Shown piece after piece: positions 7,545 through 15,097 of a stretch of 21,522 nucleotides of DNA. The position numbers and the translations under genes are program-made. Every line of letters begins with the position of its first letter. The stretch's first letter is position 1. The notes beneath the pieces are model-generated. The model searched no databases. It was not told the origin of the DNA and worked only from the letters and a program-made list of their open reading frames with translations. The DNA is taken from assembly GCA_046316025.1 (NCBI GenBank), contig JBKCXU010000090.1, forward strand, positions 1 through 21,522, read 5' to 3'. The stretch comes from JAJTHJ01 sp046316025 (lineage in GTDB: Bacteria; Pseudomonadota; Gammaproteobacteria; Burkholderiales; Burkholderiaceae_F).

Positions 7545-8327
7545 TCAGGGCTTGCAGGCGCGGAGAAAGTCGGCCAGCAGCGGATCGCCGCTCAGGATAT
7601 CGGGGTTGGTCCAGTCATGAAACTCGGGGTGCCATTGCACGGCTGCGACATGGCTCTTCACGCTGCCGCGAGCGTTGTCGTAGCGGATCGCCTCGATCGT
7701 GCCGTCTTTGGGGCAGCGCGCTTCGACCTCAAAGAACGGCGCCAGATCGCGGATGCCCTGGTGGTGCACGCTGTTGACCGTGGCGTTGTCCACGCCGGGG
7801 TAGAGCGCCGCCAGCCGCGAGCCGGGCACGAGGTCCACGGTGTGGAAGTTGCGGTCGTAAAGCGCCGCGTCGCGGTGCCTGAGCGCGCCCGGCATCTGCG
7901 TGGCGATGTCCTGATACAGCGTGCCGCCGAAGGCGACATTGATCACCTGCAAGCCGCGGCACACGCCGAACACCGCCTTGCCGCGTGCGACAAAGGCGCG
8001 GATCAGCGCGATCTCGTACTCGTCGCGCACGCGGTCGCCGCTCCACTGCGGTTGCAGCGGTTCCTCGCCATAGCTGCCCGGCCACATGTCGGCGCCGCCT
8101 TCGAGCAGCAGGCCGTCGAGCCGCTCCGCATAGTGGTCGAGCGACACATCGCCGCGCTTGGTCGGCCCCTCGGGCGAGGGGATCAGGTAGGCGATGGCGC
8201 CGGCCGACTGCACCCAATGGACGATCGACTGCTCGACGTATTGCAGCGTCTTGCCGGTAAAGATCGGCCGCGCCGGGTCGGCGTGGAAGAAGCAGGCGGA
8301 GATGCCGATGTCGGGGCGGTGGGGCAT
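7545..8327 (-). CDS. Class I glutamine amidotransferase-like gamma-glutamyl hydrolase (PuuD-like, peptidase C26)
   Basis: A 260-aa cytoplasmic hydrolase of the peptidase C26 / PuuD group, which cleaves gamma-glutamyl amide bonds. The nucleophile C123 lies in GVCRGLQ, and H233 and E235 lie in QWHPEF, giving the Cys-His-Glu triad. The frame is open further upstream, but that part overlaps the alcohol dehydrogenase gene and is not protein-like. ATG 8327 begins the conserved domain (PDIGISACFF) 4 bases after the alcohol dehydrogenase stop. The spacing implies translational coupling, and the ribosome site is weak. In the inferred pathway it would remove glutamate from the gamma-glutamylated acid and release the free amino acid. 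It could also be a gamma-Glu-GABA hydrolase, but an amine oxidase (PuuB) and PuuE-type transaminase are not in the window. Confidence 0.88.
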   Translation of the reverse strand: MPHRPDIGISACFFHADPARPIFTGKTLQYVEQSIVHWVQSAGAIAYLIPSPEGPTKRGDVSLDHYAERLDGLLLEGGADMWPGSYGEEPLQPQWSGDRVRDEYEIALIRAFVARGKAVFGVCRGLQVINVAFGGTLYQDIATQMPGALRHRDAALYDRNFHTVDLVPGSRLAALYPGVDNATVNSVHHQGIRDLAPFFEVEARCPKDGTIEAIRYDNARGSVKSHVAAVQWHPEFHDWTNPDILSGDPLLADFLRACKP

Positions 8328-8331
8328 CGCG

Positions 8332-9465
8332 TTACATCGCTTCGACGAAAAACCTCTCGAAGTCCGCCGCCGCGCACTTGCGCGGATTGGTCTGGTGGCA
8401 GATGTCCTTCTCGGCAATCTCCACCAGCCGCTCCACTTGCTCGCGCTTCACGCCCACGGCAGACAGCGACCGCGCAATACCAATCTCGCGTTTCAACCGC
8501 GCCAACCAGGGCACGAAATCTTCCGCCCCGGCAGCGCCGACCACGTGCGCCAGTTCCGCAAACTTGCCCGGCACCGCTTCGAGGTTGAACTTCATCACCG
8601 GCTCGATCATCAGCGCATTCGCCAGCCCGTGATGCAGGTCGCAAACGGCGCCCAGCGCATGCGCGCAGGAGTGCACGGCGCCCAGGTCTTTCTGGAAGGC
8701 GATGGCACCCATCATCGAGGCCATCATCATGTCGGCGCGCGCTTGCAGGTTGGCAGGTTCGCGCACCGCGGTGGCGAGCGCGCGCGCGGCGATGCGCGTG
8801 CCTTCCAGCGCGATGCCGTCGCACAGCGGGTGATAGGCCGGCGACAGGTACGACTCCACGTTGTGGGTCAGCGCGTCCATGCCGGTGGCTGCGGTCACCG
8901 CAGGCGGCAGGCCGAGCGTCAGCTCCGGGTCGGCAAACACCGCGCGCGCCAGGAGCTTGGGCGAAAAGACGATCCGCTTCAGATGCGTGTCGTCTTCGCT
9001 CACCACGCTGGAGCGGCCGACCTCGGAGCCTGTGCCACTGGTGGTCGGCAGCGCGATGAAGTAGGGCAGCTCGCGCTCGATCGGCCGCACCCGCGGGTGA
9101 TCCCACGCGTACTCGATCACATGCCCGTCGTGCACGCCCATCAGCGCGACCACTTTGGCGACATCGAGCGCCGCGCCACCGCCAAAGCCGATCACGCTGT
9201 CCGCGCGATGCGTGCGGAATGCCGCGGCGCCATCCATCACCTGTTGCGCGGTCGGGTTGCCGTGCACGCCGGAGTAGACGCCAACGTCGAGCCCGGTCGC
9301 CAGATGCGACATGAACTCGCGCAGCACGGGCAGAGCCGCCAGCCCGCGGTCGGTGACGATCAACGGTCGCTTGCAGCCGTGCTCGCGCAGATGCACGCCC
9401 GCGAGCTTGCGCGCGCCGGGGCCGAAGTGGATGGCGGTGGGGAAAGAGAACTTGCCGATGGACAT
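8332..9465 (-). CDS. Iron-containing (group III) alcohol dehydrogenase
   Basis: A 377-aa NAD(P)-dependent alcohol dehydrogenase of the Fe-ADH family. The nucleotide-binding GGGAALD (residues 95-101) and PTTSGTGSE (140-148) are present. The metal ligands expected from FucO are D197 and H201 in GMDALTH, H269 in CAHALG and H279 in HHGLANA. ATG 9465, with the typical FSFPTAIHFG opening, is preferred to an upstream in-frame TTG that would overlap vapC. It lies 13 bases after the vapC stop and 4 bases before the hydrolase gene, inside one minus-strand block. In the inferred pathway it would oxidise a gamma-glutamylated amino alcohol to the aldehyde for the neighbouring aldehyde dehydrogenase. The family is certain; the substrate is inferred. 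Confidence 0.9.
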   Translation of the reverse strand: MSIGKFSFPTAIHFGPGARKLAGVHLREHGCKRPLIVTDRGLAALPVLREFMSHLATGLDVGVYSGVHGNPTAQQVMDGAAAFRTHRADSVIGFGGGAALDVAKVVALMGVHDGHVIEYAWDHPRVRPIERELPYFIALPTTSGTGSEVGRSSVVSEDDTHLKRIVFSPKLLARAVFADPELTLGLPPAVTAATGMDALTHNVESYLSPAYHPLCDGIALEGTRIAARALATAVREPANLQARADMMMASMMGAIAFQKDLGAVHSCAHALGAVCDLHHGLANALMIEPVMKFNLEAVPGKFAELAHVVGAAGAEDFVPWLARLKREIGIARSLSAVGVKREQVERLVEIAEKDICHQTNPRKCAAADFERFFVEAM

Positions 9466-9478
9466 GGGAGCGTTTCGG

Positions 9479-9880
9479 TCAGGAGCCAAGCAGTTTGAAC
9501 CCCGTCTGGCGCGCGGCCTGACGGTCGAAGGTGACAGTGTGCTCGCAGCCTGCCGCCCGGTTGATTTGCCCGATCAGGCAGTCGCTGAACCCGGCCGGGC
9601 CATTGCGGAACTCGGCCAGCGCCTGCCACGCCTGCGCCTTGTGCTCGACGACCAGATTGGAGGCGGTCAGCACGCCCAGCAGCGCCTCGGCGATCTCCGC
9701 GCGGCCGCCGCCGTACACGCGCCGCAGGACCCAGGCGAACTCCGCCAACGTGGTGGCACAGACGTAGCCGGGCGTCTCGCGGGTCAGTTGCCGCTCCAGC
9801 AGCGTGCGCGCCTGCGACGACTGCGCCGCGTCGTCGTCGGCGAAGTAGCGCACCAGCACGTTGGTGTCCACGCCTACCAC
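9479..9880 (-). CDS. vapC: PIN-domain ribonuclease toxin, VapC type
   Basis: A 133-aa PIN-domain protein. The acidic residues that bind the catalytic metal are all visible: D5 in VDTNVLVRYF, E47 in LAEFAW, D100 in FSDCLIG and D119 in TFDR. VapC toxins are Mg2+-dependent endoribonucleases, often cutting initiator tRNA or rRNA. The start is a GTG overlapping the end of the antitoxin gene by 7 bases, the usual arrangement of a vapBC pair. All catalytic residues are present and the frame is intact, so it is probably active. It sits between a transporter and an alcohol dehydrogenase in the same orientation, so it may be cotranscribed with a catabolic operon. Confidence 0.88.
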   Translation of the reverse strand: MVGVDTNVLVRYFADDDAAQSSQARTLLERQLTRETPGYVCATTLAEFAWVLRRVYGGGRAEIAEALLGVLTASNLVVEHKAQAWQALAEFRNGPAGFSDCLIGQINRAAGCEHTVTFDRQAARQTGFKLLGS

Positions 9881-10116
9881 TTTTCGCTGCCCAGTTCGGC
9901 GATCGCGGCTTTCATCTCATCGAGCGTGGCTGCCTTCTTGCGCCGGCCCTTGAACATGCCGCGCAGCGTGCGCAGGTCGCGGTTGACCGGCACCAGCAGA
10001 TAGCCGCGCTCGGACTCGACGAAGTCGATCCGGTCGCCCGCTTGCAGGCCCAGCGCGTCGCGCACCGGCTTGGGCAGCGTCAATTGGCCTTTACTGGTCA
10101 GCGTCGCTTCGCTCAT
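9874..10116 (-). CDS. vapB: AbrB/SpoVT-type antitoxin, VapB
   Basis: An 80-aa antitoxin. Residues 3-45 form the swapped-hairpin AbrB DNA-binding domain (TLTSKGQLTLPKPVRDALGL, then GDRIDFV). The basic and helical tail (residues 50-80) would wrap the VapC toxin. ATG 10116 is chosen because AAGGAG lies 7 bases upstream; an earlier in-frame TTG has no ribosome site. The region before the gene carries short repeats that could serve as the operator through which VapB and VapBC repress the pair. It follows the Bcr/CflA transporter gene by 29 bases. Confidence 0.88.
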   Translation of the reverse strand: MSEATLTSKGQLTLPKPVRDALGLQAGDRIDFVESERGYLLVPVNRDLRTLRGMFKGRRKKAATLDEMKAAIAELGSEKW

Positions 10117-10123
10117 TGGGGGC

Positions 10124-10161
10124 TCCTTACTCAAAGTCTATTTCCTTACTCTATTGTAAGG
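10124..10161 (-). promoter_or_regulatory. Candidate vapBC operator: 9-bp direct repeat plus 6-bp inverted repeat
   Basis: TCCTTACTC occurs at 10124-10132 and again at 10143-10151, 19 bases apart. The second copy also forms the left arm of CCTTAC-N6-GTAAGG (10144-10161). TACAAT on the minus strand (10154-10159) could be a -10 box, but no convincing -35 box is seen. The copy nearest the gene contains its ribosome site, and the inverted repeat overlaps the last codons of the transporter gene. Regulation by VapB is inferred from position. Confidence 0.4.
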
Positions 10162-11381
10162 GGCACCGATCGCCCGCGCCGCGCTACCCGGTTGACCACG
10201 ATCCACGCCGCGAGCCCGATCGACATCAGCCCCATCGACGTGAGCGCCAGCGCCAGCGCCGAGTGCATCACCAGTGGCGAGATCACGCCGGCGACGAAGG
10301 CGTTGGCCACGCTGCCGACCACCGCCTGCAACGACGAGGCCAGCCCGCGCCGCTCCGGCACGAGGTCGAGCACCATGATCGTCACCACCGGCACCATCAG
10401 CGACCAGCCGAAGGCAAAGACGCCGATCGGCGGCAGCGCCCACCACGGTTGCGCGGTGAAGAGCCAATTGGCCGCCACGTTGACGACCGACACCGCGACC
10501 ATGATCGAAAAACCGATGCGGATTTGCAGCCGTGGCTTGATGCGGCCGGCCAGCCGCCCGCTCGCCCAGGCGCCGGCCATGATGCCGGCGATGGTGGTGC
10601 AGAAAAACCAGAAGAACTGCGTCGGCTGCAAGCCCAGCACGTCGCCGAGAAACGCCGGCGCCGACAGCACGTAGAGAAACATGCCGTTGAACGGCACGCC
10701 GCTGGCCAGCGCCAGCAGCAAAAAGCGCGGGTGCGCCAGCAGCGCCACGTAGCCGCGCATCAGGTTGCCGGCGTTGAAGGGTTGCTTGTATTCCGCGTGC
10801 AGCGTCTCCGGCAGCAGCCGCCAGTTGGCCACCCACAGCAGCGCGCCCACCGCGGCGAGGAACCAGAACACCGCGTGCCAGCCGAGCGCCACATACAACT
10901 GCGCGCCGACGATCGGCGCCACGGCCGGTGCGGCGCCGAAGAAGATCGTCACCTGCGACATCATCCGCTGCGCATCGGCGGGCGGATAAAGATCGCGGAT
11001 CACCGCGCGCGACACCACGATCCCGGCCCCCGTGGCCAGGCCCTGCACGAGGCGGAAGGACACCAATTGCCCGATCGTCTGCGCCAGCGCGCAGCCGATG
11101 GAGGCGAGCGTGAACGCCGCCACGCCCCACAGCACCACCGGCCGGCGGCCGAAGCTGTCGGCCAGTGCGCCGTGGAAGAGATTCATCAGCGCAAAGCCCG
11201 CCAGATAGGCGGACAGGGTCTGCTGCATCTGCGCTGGCGATGCGTCCAGCGCCTGCGCCATGCTGCCGAAGGCCGGCAGGTAGGTATCGACCGCAAACGG
11301 CCCCAGCATTCCCAGGCAGGCGAGCAGCAGCGCCAGCGCCCAACGGGGCGCGCGCCACAACTGGGCGGCGTGGGGGTTCAT
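10146..11381 (-). CDS. Bcr/CflA-family MFS transporter
   Basis: A 411-aa inner-membrane protein of the major facilitator superfamily, DHA1 (12-helix) drug:H+ antiporter group. The helix 1 motif FAVDTYLPAF (residues 29-38), the loop 2-3 motif GALADSFGRRPVV (71-83) and SRAVIRDLYP (124-133) mark the Bcr/CflA subfamily. About twelve hydrophobic segments are spread over the full length. Known members export bicyclomycin, chloramphenicol, sulfonamides and small dipeptides or cysteine. Its start lies 6 bases after the substrate-binding protein stop. In this block it might export a toxic intermediate or overflow amino compound, but that is inference. It ends inside the putative vapBC operator. Confidence 0.9.
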   Translation of the reverse strand: MNPHAAQLWRAPRWALALLLACLGMLGPFAVDTYLPAFGSMAQALDASPAQMQQTLSAYLAGFALMNLFHGALADSFGRRPVVLWGVAAFTLASIGCALAQTIGQLVSFRLVQGLATGAGIVVSRAVIRDLYPPADAQRMMSQVTIFFGAAPAVAPIVGAQLYVALGWHAVFWFLAAVGALLWVANWRLLPETLHAEYKQPFNAGNLMRGYVALLAHPRFLLLALASGVPFNGMFLYVLSAPAFLGDVLGLQPTQFFWFFCTTIAGIMAGAWASGRLAGRIKPRLQIRIGFSIMVAVSVVNVAANWLFTAQPWWALPPIGVFAFGWSLMVPVVTIMVLDLVPERRGLASSLQAVVGSVANAFVAGVISPLVMHSALALALTSMGLMSIGLAAWIVVNRVARRGRSVPLTIE

Positions 11382-11387
11382 CGCCGG

Positions 11388-12959
11388 TTAGTCGATGCGC
11401 ACCCAGCGCAACTCGAGCACGTCGCTCGGCCACTGCACCACGGCGATGTTGGGCCGCATCGCCCAGGTGAGCGTGCGGCGGTACAGCGGCACGAGCGGCA
11501 GTTCCGCCGCCATCAGCCGCAGCGCGTCGCCGGCGAGCGCGTTGCGCCGCTTGAGGTCGGGCTCGACGCGGATCGCGTCGATCAGCGCATCCAGTTTGCC
11601 GTTGCTGTAGCGCCCGCCGTTGAAGGCGCCGGCCCCGGCGCCGTCGTAGGTGCGCACCATGTTCTGGAGAAAGGCCCAGGGATCGGTGCCCGGCGACCAG
11701 CCGACCTCGAAGAAGCTGGTGGTGGCCTGCGTCAGTTTGGGAAAGAAGATCGCCGCGGGCGCCGGTTGGAAGCTCACCCGGATGTCCACCTGCGCCAGCA
11801 TCGCCGCGATCGCCTGGCACACCGCGGCGCGAAAGGTGACGTTGACGCAGTCGAGCGTGACCGAGAACCCGTTGCCGTAGCCGGCTTCCTTGAGCAGGGC
11901 GCGCGCGGCCGCGGGGTCGAACGGCAGCCGCCGCTCCAGTTCCGGCACGTAGCCGTCGACCTGCCGCGACACGAACGATCCGGTCGGTGTGGCCTGCCCG
12001 CGCAGCACCTTGGCGACGATCGCCTCGACGTCGATCGCCTGGTACACCGCGCGGCGCACGCGCACGTCCTTGAACGGGTTGCGCCCCTTGAGGTCGGAGC
12101 CTTCAAGTTCGGCCCGGGCCTGGTCGAAGCCGAGGTACTGCGTGCCGATGTCGCTCGTCTGCGCCAGCTTGAAGCGGCCGCCGGCTTGCAGCCGCGCGAT
12201 GTCCTGGAACGGCGGGTCGAAGACGAAGTCCACCTCGCCCGAGGCCAGCGCCGCCAGCCGCGTTGCATCGGACTGGATCGTCGCGAAAACCGCCTCGGTG
12301 ACGTTGCCGAGGCCCTGCTCGTCGCGGCCCCACCAGTGCGGGTTGGCGGTCAGCACCAGCCGGCGGTCCGGCTCGTAGCGCTTGAGCACCCACGGCCCGG
12401 TGCCGTTGGCGTTGCGCGCCGCGTAGGTCTCCTGCTTGGCGTTGTAGTCCTGCGGCAGGGCGACGTTGTTCTTCTCCGCCCAGGCCTTGCTCATCATCGC
12501 CACCAGCCAGAGCTTTTCGGGCAGCACCGCATCGGGGGCGGCGAGCGCGATCTCGATCGTCAGCGCATTCACCTTGCGCACGCCGGCAATGCCGCGCAGC
12601 TGGGTGGAGCGCTGAGAGGTCCTGGCCATCGCCCGCTCCAGCGAGAAGACGGCGTCGTCGGCGGTGAACGGTGCGCCGTCGTGGAAGCGCACGTCGGGCC
12701 GCAGCTTGAAGCGCCACAGCGTCGGCGTCGCCGCCTGCCACGACACCGCCAGCGACGGCACCAGCTTGAAGTCGCGGTCGCGGTTGACGAGCCCCTCGTA
12801 CATCTGCGTTGCCACCCGCGAGTGATACAGCAGCGCCAGCGCATGCGGGTCGAGCGAGTTCGGGTCGAAGGCGCTGGCGATGCGCAGCGTCTTGCCATGG
12901 GCGGCGGCGGCAAGGAGCAGCGCGCCGGCGAGCGCGGCGAGGGTGCGGGGCAGGGTCAT
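11388..12959 (-). CDS. ABC transporter substrate-binding protein, family 5 (peptide/nickel type)
   Basis: A 523-aa periplasmic binding protein of the DppA/OppA/NikA family. A signal peptide (MTLPRTLAALAGALLLAAAA, cleavage near AHG-K) is followed by the family opening with LRIASAFDPNSLDPH. The typical features WRFKLRPDVRFHDGAPFTADD, NGTGPWVLKRY and the late FEVGWSPGTDPW are present. It has no lipobox cysteine. ATG 12959 was chosen over a longer open frame because GAGG lies upstream and the signal peptide begins there. No permease or ATPase gene of this transporter type lies in the window, so it either works with components encoded elsewhere or as a sensor. It lies 16 bases after the nitroreductase gene and 6 before the MFS gene. 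The ligand is unknown; a peptide or amine-containing compound would fit the neighbours. Confidence 0.88.
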   Translation of the reverse strand: MTLPRTLAALAGALLLAAAAHGKTLRIASAFDPNSLDPHALALLYHSRVATQMYEGLVNRDRDFKLVPSLAVSWQAATPTLWRFKLRPDVRFHDGAPFTADDAVFSLERAMARTSQRSTQLRGIAGVRKVNALTIEIALAAPDAVLPEKLWLVAMMSKAWAEKNNVALPQDYNAKQETYAARNANGTGPWVLKRYEPDRRLVLTANPHWWGRDEQGLGNVTEAVFATIQSDATRLAALASGEVDFVFDPPFQDIARLQAGGRFKLAQTSDIGTQYLGFDQARAELEGSDLKGRNPFKDVRVRRAVYQAIDVEAIVAKVLRGQATPTGSFVSRQVDGYVPELERRLPFDPAAARALLKEAGYGNGFSVTLDCVNVTFRAAVCQAIAAMLAQVDIRVSFQPAPAAIFFPKLTQATTSFFEVGWSPGTDPWAFLQNMVRTYDGAGAGAFNGGRYSNGKLDALIDAIRVEPDLKRRNALAGDALRLMAAELPLVPLYRRTLTWAMRPNIAVVQWPSDVLELRWVRID

Positions 12960-12975
12960 CGGCAAACCTCGTCCT

Positions 12976-13560
12976 TCAGAGCACGCGGCAGGCTTCCTCG
13001 AAGCCCAGCCGCGGGTTGCGCGGAAAGATCTTGGCCGGATCGCCGCGGCCGAGGTTGACGAGGAAGTTGCTCTTCCATTGGCCATCGGGGAAGAACTCCG
13101 CATCGACTTTGGCGTTGTCGAAGCCCGACATCGGCCCGGTGTCGAAGCCCAGCGCCCGCGCGGCGAGGATCAGGTAGGCGCCTTGCAGCGAACCGTTGCG
13201 CAACGCGGTGGTGGCGATGTGCTCCGGCTTGCCGGCAAACCAGGCGCGCGCATCGGTGTGCGGAAAGGTGCGCGGCAACTGCTCGTAGAACTCCAGGTCG
13301 TGCGCCACGATCACCACGCAGGGGGCGGCCAGCGTCTTTTCCAGATTGCCGGGCGCGAGCGCCGGCGCCAGCCGCTCGCGCGCCGCGCGCGTGAGCAGGA
13401 AGACAAACCGCGCCGGCTGCGAATTGGCGGTGGTCGGCCCCATCTTGACCAGGTCGTAGAGCGCGCGCACGTCGGCTTCGGTCACTTCGCCGGAGAAGGC
13501 GTTGTGCGTGCGGGCGCTGCGGAATAGTTGGTCGAGGGCGGCGGTGTCGATGGCGGTCAT
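12976..13560 (-). CDS. Nitroreductase-family protein, RutE-like (malonic semialdehyde reductase group)
   Basis: A 194-aa flavoenzyme of the nitroreductase superfamily. The opening RSARTHNAF, the block MGPTTANSQPARFVF, the central FPHTDARAWF and the end LGFDTGPMSGFDNAKVD match the RutE/HadB group. In E. coli, RutE reduces malonic semialdehyde to 3-hydroxypropionate in pyrimidine breakdown. No rutA, rutB, rutC, rutD or rutF gene lies nearby, so the role here is probably different or linked to three-carbon aldehydes. The ATG is 11 bases after the ligase stop, implying one operon. It could be a general NAD(P)H-dependent quinone or aldehyde reductase. Family membership is well supported; the substrate is inferred. 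Confidence 0.87.
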   Translation of the reverse strand: MTAIDTAALDQLFRSARTHNAFSGEVTEADVRALYDLVKMGPTTANSQPARFVFLLTRAARERLAPALAPGNLEKTLAAPCVVIVAHDLEFYEQLPRTFPHTDARAWFAGKPEHIATTALRNGSLQGAYLILAARALGFDTGPMSGFDNAKVDAEFFPDGQWKSNFLVNLGRGDPAKIFPRNPRLGFEEACRVL

Positions 13561-13571
13561 GGTTGTCCCAA

Positions 13572-14945
13572 TCAAACGATCTCGAAGTACCGCTTCAGCT
13601 CCCAGTCCGTCACCCCGTCCTGCCACTGCCGCCATTCCCAGTCGCGGGTGGCGGCAAAGTGCTCCACGAAGTCGTCGCCCAGCCAGTCGCGCGCCACGGC
13701 GCTGTCGCGGAAGATCGCGGTGGTCTCCTTGAGCGAGCGCGGCGCGCGGGCGATGTGCTCGGCACCCTGGTTGGTGCCGGTGATCGGCGGTGCGCTGAGC
13801 TTGAGGTTCCTTTCCACGCCATGCAGTCCGGCAGCCACCAGGGCAGCCACCGCCAGATAGGGGTTGATGTCGGCGCCGGGGCAGCGCGTCTCCAGCCGCG
13901 TGCTCTTGGGCGAGCCGGCGATCACGCGGAAGCTGGCGGTGCGGTTGTCCAACCCCCAGGTCGGCTTGACCGGCGCCCAGAAGCCATCGACCAGCCGCTT
14001 GTAGCTGTTGATGGTCGGCCAGAACATCGGCGCGAACTCCAGCGCCACCGCGATCTGCCCGGCCAGATAGCTCTCGAAGAGCTTGCTCATGCCGTGCCGG
14101 CCGCGGGCGTCGAAAAAGAGATTCTTCTCGCCGTCGGACAGCGACTGATGCACGTGCCCGCTGCACCCGGGGTACTGAGCGCTCCACTTGGCCATGAAGC
14201 TCGGCATGATGCCGAAGCGCGCGCCGATTTCCTTGGCGCCCGCCTTGAAAAGCAGCGCGCGGTCGGCGGCTTCGAGCGCGGCGGAAAACTGGATCGCCAC
14301 TTCGTACACGCCGGGGCCGGTTTCGGTGTGCAGCCCCTCGATCGGCACGTTAAAGGCGAGCATGTCGTCGAGCAGCGCGTTGAAGAACTCGCGGTTCTCG
14401 TTCGCGCGCAGCAGCGAGTAGCCGAACATGCCGGGCGTGATCGGAGTCGGGTCCACGCCGCGCTTGGCCGCCCAGGAATGCGGCGTCTCGCGGAAGTTGA
14501 ACCACTCGAATTCCAGCCCGCACATCGGTTGCACACCGAGCCTGGCGGCGCGGGCCAGCACGCGCTTCAACACCTGGCGCGGGCACAGCGGGTGCGGCGC
14601 ACCGTCGCCGGTGACGAATTCGCCGAGAAGGAAATCGATGCCGCCGTCCCAGGGCACGTTGCGGTGGGTGTCGAGGTCGAGCCGCACCTGCGCGTCGGGA
14701 AAGCCGTGGTGCCAGCCGGTCAGGGTGGTGTTGTCGTAGCAGGCGTCCATCATGTCCCAGCCGAACACGACGTCGCAGAAGCCGAAGCCACTGTGCACCG
14801 CGGAGAGGAACTTGTCCCGATGCAGAACCTTGCCGCGCAGCACGCCGTCGATATCGCTGACCGCAACCTTCACTTTCGGCTGCTTGGCAGCGGCGACGGC
14901 GGCGAGCGCGGGGTGCTGTGCGGCCTTGCGCGAGCGGGCGGGCAT
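13572..14945 (-). CDS. Glutamine synthetase-like gamma-glutamyl amine ligase (PuuA/GlnA4-like)
   Basis: A 457-aa member of the glutamine synthetase superfamily that would ligate glutamate to an amine with ATP. Metal- and substrate-binding features are visible: E145/E147 in GLEFEW, E208 and E215 in HTETGPGVYEVA, H264 and H266 in SGHVHQSL, NSYKR (313-317), NRTASFR (334-340) and RLETR (350-354). The FDGSS-type ammonium-site loop of true glutamine synthetases is not seen near the N-terminus, and the neighbours are catabolic. A PuuA, IpuC or GlnA4-type amine substrate is therefore more likely than ammonia. It is the first gene of the minus-strand block, with AGGAG 11 bases before the ATG. It diverges from the fmdB-like gene, so the operon promoter must lie between 14946 and 15097. 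Which amine it uses is inferred from the alcohol and aldehyde dehydrogenases downstream. Confidence 0.88.
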   Translation of the reverse strand: MPARSRKAAQHPALAAVAAAKQPKVKVAVSDIDGVLRGKVLHRDKFLSAVHSGFGFCDVVFGWDMMDACYDNTTLTGWHHGFPDAQVRLDLDTHRNVPWDGGIDFLLGEFVTGDGAPHPLCPRQVLKRVLARAARLGVQPMCGLEFEWFNFRETPHSWAAKRGVDPTPITPGMFGYSLLRANENREFFNALLDDMLAFNVPIEGLHTETGPGVYEVAIQFSAALEAADRALLFKAGAKEIGARFGIMPSFMAKWSAQYPGCSGHVHQSLSDGEKNLFFDARGRHGMSKLFESYLAGQIAVALEFAPMFWPTINSYKRLVDGFWAPVKPTWGLDNRTASFRVIAGSPKSTRLETRCPGADINPYLAVAALVAAGLHGVERNLKLSAPPITGTNQGAEHIARAPRSLKETTAIFRDSAVARDWLGDDFVEHFAATRDWEWRQWQDGVTDWELKRYFEIV

Positions 14946-15097
14946 GGGGTGGTGCGCTCCTGCGGGTGGAAGGGCGCATTGTGCCGCGCGGCTTGAATCT
15001 GCCGGGCTGCGCCCGCAATTCCCTGCGGCGCTCGTTGCTCGGCGATAATCCGGCGCGCTTCTTGCTCGACAGACCCAGACTCTTCCGGAGGAAACCG
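14946..15097. promoter_or_regulatory. Divergent promoter region of the catabolic operon and the fmdB-like gene
   Basis: This 152-base gap must hold promoters for both divergent units. On the plus strand GATAAT (15044-15049) is a plausible -10 box about 50 bases before the fmdB-like start, but no matching -35 box at 16-18 bases is seen. On the minus strand CACAAT (complement of 14978-14983) is a weak -10 candidate. I see no clear operator or riboswitch. Confidence 0.3.

Noticed and set aside
8328..8417. Longer N-terminus for the gamma-glutamyl hydrolase
   Set aside because: The extension overlaps the alcohol dehydrogenase gene, is Arg/Ser-rich and precedes the conserved domain start at 8327.
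10116..13058. Very long open frame on the plus strand (about 980 codons)
   Set aside because: It lies antisense to the MFS, binding-protein and nitroreductase genes, is extremely rich in Arg, His and Gly without any domain, and is explained by GC-rich third positions of the real genes.
6140..14945. Reading the block as a standard Puu putrescine pathway
   Set aside because: The FAD amine oxidase PuuB, the PuuE transaminase and the PuuP importer are not present, and an alcohol dehydrogenase is, so a different amine substrate fits better.
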